This document shows positions 57,660 through 64,000 of a DNA stretch of 64,000 nucleotides, piece by piece; the stretch's first letter is position 1, and each line of letters opens with the position of its first letter. Both the position numbers and the translations under genes were made by a program. The notes under the pieces were generated by a model that saw only the letters and a program-made list of their open reading frames with translations, was not told where the DNA came from and did no database searches. The stretch covers positions 1,550,001 to 1,614,000 of the forward strand of contig JADFUC010001925.1 of assembly GCA_019722365.1 (NCBI GenBank), in the 5' to 3' direction. The stretch comes from Lithospermum erythrorhizon (Eukaryota; Streptophyta; Magnoliopsida; Boraginales; Boraginaceae).

Positions 57660-59703
57660 AAGTAAAATACATCACCTCTTTTTATCACTTCGATTCCATG
57701 CTCTTAACTTAATCACTCACCACACAAAAGTGTTTCAATAGTGTCTCTCCTCATTGAAGCCCTTTTTTTATCAATTACCCTACCACCAAAGAAGCCGAAG
57801 GTGGACTCTTTAAGCAATCATACAGAATGGCCATGATATCCATTGCCATTTTTTATAACACTTTGTATTTTCCCTCATTTCCTTTCCACCAAGTTAAGGC
57901 ATCAAATTGTCAATGCGGACATCGACATCCTCAAAATACAACTCTGCATCATTTTTTTTTCTACCTCATTCTCATATCCGCTTCGCACAAATTCATGAAA
58001 GCTTTGCTGGAAACAACGGAACAGGGTGTCGCCCAAATAAGTGACTGTAGCCTTCAAGCCCTTTCCCTTTTCTATCCCCATATATTACAGTATACTGCTC
58101 AAACAAGTCAGAGAAACATTGCTTGACCTTTCCCATCTTCTCTTCAAAATCATATGGATACATTATCTTATAAGCAAACTTAATCATTCCCATTTTATAT
58201 CTAGGATCAAGAATTGTCCCAAAAGATAGCAACAAATCACACTCATCCCAGTATTTGTCATATTTAAGGGACATTCTCACAGCCATGTTTTGCATGTGCT
58301 TCTTACTAGCTACATCAATTAGCAATTCTTTTGATTCTTTGATAACTCTCGCAAAAAAACAGATTGACAGTGGGGTAATTTGAACCACTAATAAGATTTG
58401 TCACATCAAGAAATATTTCAAGAAACTCACAAACTTCAACAACTTATTCCCATTGTAAGTCAGATGGACAGAATTTTGCAAAACCATCATCATCCTCAGC
58501 ATATTTAGTAAAACACTGCCTATAAGTATATGCAGTGTTCAACATAACATATGTACTATTCCACCTAGTGTTGTTGTCTAACACCAACTTATTAGAAGGC
58601 AACTTCAAATTGATTCTATGTTCATTAAAGGAGCTTAGTCTATTTTCAGACCCAAACAAATATTTCACTCCCTCTCTAACAATATCAATAACAGAATCAA
58701 TTTCCTTCAAACCATCCTCACCAACAGTTTATTATATGAGCACAACATCTAACACGGAATAACTTACCATCTAAAAACAAGATTTGAAACGAGATCGCGA
58801 TCCTTCTTCGTAATAGCAATACAAGAATCATTTAAGCATTATCAACAAATAGAAGAAATCTTATCACTCGATCCCAAACACATTACGATTGGAACTTCTT
58901 GCCAATGCAAACCTATCAAGGAAAGCGGGAGTACATTGACAAAAGAAAGAACTTTTTGTAAAGACCGCTTCTATCCACATAATGACAAGTAATGACCATA
59001 TAACCAATTCTTGAACACCGCACCACCAACAACTGCTAGTCAAACTTACTCTATTAATCTTACTCAAAATGTTTATAAGTCCGTTTCTCCACTATAAACA
59101 AAGAAACACTCTTTTCTTACTACATATCTACCGATCTTTTGGTAATAAAAGGAGCGTATGTCTCTAAGAAACTCATTAAACACTTTATGTTCAACAATGT
59201 TAAATGGGTACTCATGGTTTTAATCATACGGGCAAATTTAATCTTTTCACTTTCTCAAACTAAATACGAATGTATTCACCGAATCATCACCATCGTAAAG
59301 AATTACACCATGCAACTGAGTTTGAATAGTGGACTTACTATTATCTTCATTGACTTTCTTAGGAAACAACTTCGCACGGTGTTTACATGATTCTCTCAAG
59401 TGTCTGACCAAGTGCGACGTTGTGCCTCTTTTGTACGTATAGAAGCTACCGCAACAGATACATTTATTCATTTTTTTCCAACAAGATCATTTTAAAATGA
59501 TCCCAAACTAATGAATTTTTCTAGGGATCGCAGTGCCTAACAAAGATCCCTCTCCTCGTAACCACCAGATTCCAACACGACCACCTCATTAGAGCCACTG
59601 TGAGATTCCTCCTTACTAGAGTCCGACTCAGCACTTCTCCCCATTTCAATATCATCATTCAAAGCGGATGCTGTTCCGAGGAATCAACATAAGAATATGT
59701 CAT
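57660..59703 (-). pseudogene. Degenerate hAT-family transposase
   Basis: Transposase parts appear in order on minus with frameshifts and stops between them. The acidic N-terminus starts near 59703 (ATGACATATTC; AESDSSKEESHSGSNEV). A BED zinc finger follows at about 59400-59510 (VWDHF, then CICCG ... TSHLVRHLRESC). A central region has DNNTRWNSTYVML (about 58560). A DUF4413-like block (LLLSFGTILDPRYKMGMI) lies at about 58180-58240. The C-terminal hATC dimerisation domain (ALTWWKGNEGKYKVL, then GGRVID) lies at about 57750-57905. No frame longer than 131 codons survives, so it is inactive. It resembles the RICESLEEPER/DAYSLEEPER group. The terminal inverted repeats were not located. Confidence 0.85.
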
Positions 59704-59789
59704 CGCGACGCTGAGTAATATAAAAAGTATAATGTAAAGTATAATTCAAATACAAATTTACGTAAACCCCGAATTATGTCTGCCAAATC

Positions 59790-60235
59790 CCTAATTTAAT
59801 CAAACCCTAATCAATTAAACTAAGAAACCCTAATTATTTCCAAACCCCAATTTAATTAAACCAATTGAGTTAAACCTCAATTGACTAAACAAGAAAACCC
59901 TAATTATTTCCCAAACCCCCACCCTTAATCAAACCCTAATTAAATTAAACAAGGAAACCCTAATTATTTCCAAACCCCAATTTAATTAAACCCTAATTGA
60001 ATTAAACCCTAATTGAATAAACTACGAAACCCTAATTATTTACAAACCCCCAATTTAATTAAACCCTAATTGAATTAAACCCTAAGTGAATTAAACCATA
60101 AATCTCTACTAATTTTAAGCCTCAATTTAATCAAACCCTAAATTAATCAACCTCTAATTAACTTAACTGTAGAAAACCCTAATTATTTTGAACCCCCAAT
60201 TTTATTAAACCATAAACCCTAATTGAATTAAAAGA
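59790..60235. repeat. Telo-box-rich tandem repeat (AAACCCTAATT)
   Basis: At least ten AAACCCTAA words are embedded in a loose 59-75-bp tandem unit. Each unit contains AAACCCTAATTATTT, then CAAACCCC, then AATTTAATTAAACC (unit starts near 59825, 59894, 59953, 60026 and 60174). It contains the plant telomere heptad sequence but not head-to-tail heptads, so it is not telomeric DNA itself. It lies upstream of the transposase start and could be the 5' subterminal part of the hAT element. Confidence 0.8.
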
Positions 60236-60239
60236 CAAA

Positions 60240-60560
60240 AACCTAGTTTATTTCAAAATCGAAAAGTCAAACTCAAAACTCAAAATCGAGAAAGTTTCAA
60301 ACTCAAGATCCAAACTCAAATCACAAAATCGAAAAGTCAAAACTCAAGATCCAAAACACAAAACTCAAACTCAAAGTCAAAATCAAACTCAACCTCAAAA
60401 CCTCAAAAACTCAAAGTTAAACTCAAAGTCAACACTCGAAACTCAAGATCCGAACTCAACTCAAAACTCAAAGTCAAAACATATATTTTGCTGCTGAAAC
60501 ATTACACGCAACCCAAAAAAACAAAACTCAAGACTCAAATCAAAACACGCAAGCAGATAC
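60240..60560. repeat. CAAACTC / CAAAACTCAA simple repeat tract
   Basis: Irregular repeats of ACTCAAA, AAAGTCAAA and ACTCAAGATCC, strongly strand-biased in purine and pyrimidine (few T and G). No coding potential. Confidence 0.8.
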
Positions 60561-61517
60561 CATCACTGCGAATCGGAACCGAATCAAGCAGGGTCCATAC
60601 GCGAAGACAAAAGGAGGACACGGCGTCACAATAGGAGTCGGAAACCGAATCGGAAACGACTCAAAAGGGGGCTGGTATGTCATGAAATATATATGTTCGC
60701 AGTATGTGATCTGTAAACCTGGTATTTTGGTGGCCGGTGTTTGCTAAGTGCAAAGGATTTTGGTGCATCGCTACGAGTGGTCGGTACTGAAAATGTGCAG
60801 GGTAGGGAATATATGGCCGTATCTTTGTGGGGGGAATATATTGGTTCTCGTATGGGCCTGGGGGATAAAATGGACCGGACCGAACTATTTCAAGACCTGC
60901 CTTCGGCCCCATTCCGCCGAACCCAGATTTAATTGCTTTATGCCACGCTTATGTGCGAACCGAAAGAACGGAACAACTACTGAAATGAATAACGCGAACC
61001 TAACCGAACTATCTAAGCCCGCTCACGTGCCTAATCAAAAGTGGTTAATTATTTTAAATTTATACTATGAGAAAAGTGTGAAAACTATTACCATAATAAG
61101 AACACTTAACAATATTCTACAATCACTTGGTCAATTTTTTCGAACCAAACCGAACTTCTATTTTTTCAGTTCGTTTTGACAATCAAATTTCAGTTAAGTT
61201 CTAATAAAATTTGATATAATTCTGCTCATTTACAATTCTATACCCATTAAAATTGTTTATATCAACTTTGAATCGACTGTTCGAACTTGGAACCTCCCAT
61301 CTACACAAATTCGATACGAATCGGCTTGTTCAATTATCCAAGAACAGAACCCCGCCCAAATTCCCAAATTCAACTTTCCTAGGGTTTCCCAATTCTCCCT
61401 CCAATTTTCCTTTATCTCCCCCCCCCTAAAATTAAACATACCCAATTAAAATCCATTAATTCCCCTAATTAATTCTTATCAAAAACCAATTTTTGGAATA
61501 ATTTAATCTACAAAACC
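60561..61517. promoter_or_regulatory. Upstream region of NSE4, with transposon-like segments
   Basis: GGAACCGAATC- and CCGAAC-like words here recall hAT-like MITE interiors but no ends were fixed. Open frames at 60661-60912 and 60748-61179 have no homology I recognise. The NSE4 promoter and leader should lie in the last few hundred bases (a CT-rich tract at 61388-61432). Confidence 0.4.
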
Positions 61518-63913
61518 ATGCTAAGAAGCAGCAGAAATAAAGCAGAGAAACGTGACAATATTAATCATGGAGATGGTGAGGAGTCTGAAGGTGGAGAAGT
61601 TGCGCATCGTCGTGTGCTGAGATCCCGTTATCTTAATGTCAAGAATCGAATTTCGGGTAATTTCTTTTTATTAATGTCCCAAAAAGATTGTCCAGTTTTG
61701 AATTTTGATGGGGTTTTATGTATGTTGTACTAAAAAAATGCGTAAAAGATTGTTCAATTTTGAATTTTGATGGGTTTTTATGTATGTTGTAGTAAAAAAA
61801 ATCCCAAAAAGATTGTCCTATTTTGAATTTTTTTTATGTATGTTGTAGTAAAAAATCATAAAAATATTGTTCAATTTTGAATTTTGGTGGGTTTTTGTGC
61901 AGGTTTTAATAAAAAAAATTCAAAAAGATTGTCCAATATTGGATTTTATGTATGTGATATTTGGTGGAAAATATGTTGAAGGCTGAAATTTTTAATGTAA
62001 CTAATTGTTTCAATTTAACATGTTAACTTTGATTTAAGTCAAAGTTATGTGTGTCTGTTATGGTTATTAACTATGTTAATTTTGGTAATCTTTTTGGTGA
62101 GGAAGATATCAAATGCTAGTATGTTTAATGCGGTTTAATATTAACATGCTAAATTTTATTCGAATCAAGTTATGCTTGTTAATTAAGGTTGCAAATTGTT
62201 TTTTTTTTTATGATTGAAAATCAAGTTTGAATTTTTATTCCAATTGGGGTTTTATTTGCCACATTACATCAATAACGAAACCTGCCTTGCTTGCTATTTA
62301 ATTAAATCGATATAAAAGATACTGCTTATTTATATGCTGTAAGTTATTTTGAATGGGTCCTTGACATACGAAGCCATATTTGCAAGTCTTTTTTAAACTC
62401 CTAATAAAAAGTATACACCTTATTCTTTATACGTCTGTAATCTGTATATAGTTTTTTTTTAATTGTAATTGATGATTTTATTCATGAACTGAAAAGCAAA
62501 TTTACTGTATGGTTAATTTGTCTACAGTTTTGTAGTCGTATTAGAACAAGTATATAGTTGTCTACAGTTTTGTAGTTGTATTAGAACAAGTATATAGTTG
62601 TCTACAGTTTTGTAGTCGTATTAGAACAAGTATAACCTGCATGGTAATTTGTCTTATTCATGTTATTTACAGTTCAAAGGCCAAGAGAGCAAGTTGCTGA
62701 TGCTGAAGCTCTTTTGGATATAGCAACTACATTGGTCAGCTCTGTAAAGGCACATAGCAGCGATGGAATAACACCTTCAGATTTCATCAGTTGTCTACTC
62801 AAAGATTTTGGGGAACGAGCTGGACTAAGTAACAATATTGACGAGGAAAGGAATTCAGTGCGCTGGAGAGATATTGGCCGTGCTGTTTCTAATGTCTTTC
62901 CATCTGCTTTTGGCTGTTTTACAATGTAAAAAAAGCAATTAATGAAACCTTAAGCCAACATATATTATATTATATTAATATGATGTTCATTGTTTCTGAG
63001 AAAATAAGATTGATCTGATTGGGGTATGATTTTATTTCAGGGTTGGTCCTCTGGATACGGAACTAAAGCAACGGAAGCCCGTTGTTCATAAAAAGCGAAC
63101 GAAAGAGTCCGAAAAAGCTCGTCCAGAGGAGCTTGATGCATATTCTGTATCTCTAAGACTCTTTTATAGCATATTTTGGTGAATAGAACCTTTGGTGCCA
63201 TTGCTGGCGCCACCCTTATGTGGTTATGCCCTTTCTATGGAATATATCAAAATAAGGGGAAATTATGCTTTCAGAAGCATCGAACTATCTGATTGAATTC
63301 GAAGTTTTTTGCACAATTAATTTGTATCTAAAGGGCACTAAAATAGTTCAAATATGTTCTAGCATAAACAATAATATCTGCAGAAATTATCTTTAAAGGG
63401 AAGGAGCAACTTACTTTTTGAAAATTTGATGCCCGAAGTCATCCAAATGAGAATTCGTTTTAGTGCTGGTTGCAAATTACTAGTTTTAGATTCATTGACA
63501 TCTTACTTCTTCCTGCAGCTTGATGACAGTGTTGCGGAGGAGAAAACAGACACTGATAAGAACATGGCAACCATGTTTGGTATCTTACGGAAAAATAGGA
63601 ACGTCCGGCTTGAAAATTTGATATTAAACAGGAATTCTTTTGCTCAAACAGTTGAAAATCTATTTGCTTTATCTTTCCTTGTCAAAGATGGGCGGGCAGA
63701 AATAGAAGTTGATGACAAAGGCTGCCATTTTGTAGGTCGGTTTCCTTTTCGTGCTCTTTTATCAGCTTCTTCTAATTATATTGTGCTTTGCTCTTGCCTC
63801 TTAGTATTCTTTTTTGTCCAGTGCCAAAAAATGCTCCTGCTGCCAATACAGTTCTTTCTGGAGAGGTTTCTTTCAGCCATTTTGTCTTCAGATTTGATTT
63901 CAAGGATTGGAAG
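61518..63913 (+). CDS. NSE4: NSE4, kleisin subunit of the SMC5/6 complex (partial, continues past the window)
   Basis: Five exons are visible: 61518-61656, 62673-62925, 63041-63146, 63519-63735 and 63822-63913. They join in frame for 269 codons, ending at a GT donor near the window edge; the last exons are outside. Exons 1-2 give a basic N-terminus and the winged-helix-like NSE3/SMC6-binding part (VADAEALLDIATTLVSSVKA). Exon 3 has GPLDTELKQRKPVVHKKR. Exons 4-5 enter the Nse4 C-terminal domain (KTDTDKNMATMFGILRKNRN, FAQTVENLFALSFLVKDGR, HFVFRFDFKDWK). NSE4 bridges the SMC5 and SMC6 heads in the nucleus and is needed for DNA repair and genome stability. The start is the first ATG in frame; no earlier exon is required. 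Confidence 0.92.
61678..61955. repeat. About 60-bp tandem repeat in NSE4 intron 1
   Basis: Five diverged copies of a unit with AAAAAGATTGTCCAATTTTG and TTTTATGTATGTTGTAGTAA, starting near 61680, 61744, 61804, 61858 and 61920. Located just after the first donor. Confidence 0.85.
62521..62634. repeat. 40-bp tandem repeat, nearly three copies, in NSE4 intron 1
   Basis: Unit starts TCTACAGTTTTGTAG and continues TATTAGAACAAGTATATAG, at 62521, 62561 and 62601, almost identical. It lies about 40 bases before the exon 2 acceptor region. Confidence 0.95.
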
Positions 63914-64000
63914 GTACCTTGTGTTACATTTGATTCGGGGTTTTTCTATTGAATCAACATTCACTTACTGTTTCTATTTCCTCCCTTTATTTTCATCTAA

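Noticed and set aside
57362..57688. 108-codon Phe/Tyr/Ser-rich frame
   Set aside because: Low-complexity product of A-rich DNA on the opposite strand, within the 3' region of the hAT remnant.
59790..60235. True telomere or interstitial telomere tract
   Set aside because: Telomere heptads are not head-to-tail; AAACCCTAA words are separated by AATTGAATT-type spacers in a 59-75-bp unit.
60661..61179. Overlapping open frames of 83 to 143 codons
   Set aside because: Both strands are open, no family resemblance, and the sequence resembles transposon-type DNA.

Overview
The window is nuclear DNA from a flowering plant, most likely a core eudicot. The genes have many short exons with GT-AG introns, the proteins belong to plant-specific families (TGA-type bZIP, MCTP/FTIP, STRUBBELIG-family receptor kinase, plant mTERF, cytochrome-b5-fused front-end desaturase), the intergenic DNA is AT-rich, and there are many small plant-type transposons. 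I cannot name the species; frequent ACGGAGTA/CTCCGTA element ends are compatible with Caryophyllales, but that is weak evidence.

Layout, left to right. 1-2532: a hAT-like MITE and a decayed PGIP-like (leucine-rich repeat) gene fragment. 2533-6932 (-): an 11-exon TGA-class bZIP gene of the TGA9/TGA10 type, with one apparent GC-AG intron and a frame conflict at its last exon. 6933-20134: gene-free, holding a CACTA-like element with a MULE nested inside it (9-bp target duplication), a Stowaway MITE, another inverted-repeat element and tandem duplications. 20135-22456 (-): an intact single-exon MCTP/FT-interacting-protein gene (FTIP3/4-like). 26476-28512 (-): a second MCTP copy, clearly a pseudogene with at least five lesions. 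The duplicated block also includes the 5' flank. 31397-32356 (-): OEP16-3/B14.7, a Tim17/22-family protein. 34559-38705 (-): a 16-exon LRR-V/STRUBBELIG-family receptor (atypical kinase) with a long 5'-UTR intron full of tandem repeats. 40736-41710 (+): a zinc-ribbon plus RING-H2 E3 ligase. 42757-44520 (-): an mTERF protein. 46166-47485 (-): a delta-8 sphingolipid (front-end) desaturase. 48545-54340: a direct segmental duplication whose second copy carries a solo LTR and a minisatellite. 54969-55408: a hAT-like MITE. 56700-59703: a degenerate autonomous hAT element with a subterminal repeat array. 59790-60560: telo-box-rich and CAAACTC-type repeats. 61518-64000 (+): the 5' part of NSE4, the kleisin of the SMC5/6 complex, cut by the window edge.

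The genes do not form a pathway; this is ordinary plant gene order. TGA10-, SRF- and mTERF-type genes together recall (from memory) a neighbourhood on Arabidopsis chromosome 5. I found no RNA gene I would defend, no CRISPR array and no convincing new biological system. The most useful second-look items are the TGA last-exon frame conflict with its 39/43-bp duplication at the splice acceptor, the GC-AG intron, the MCTP pseudogene, and the nested or precisely bounded mobile elements.
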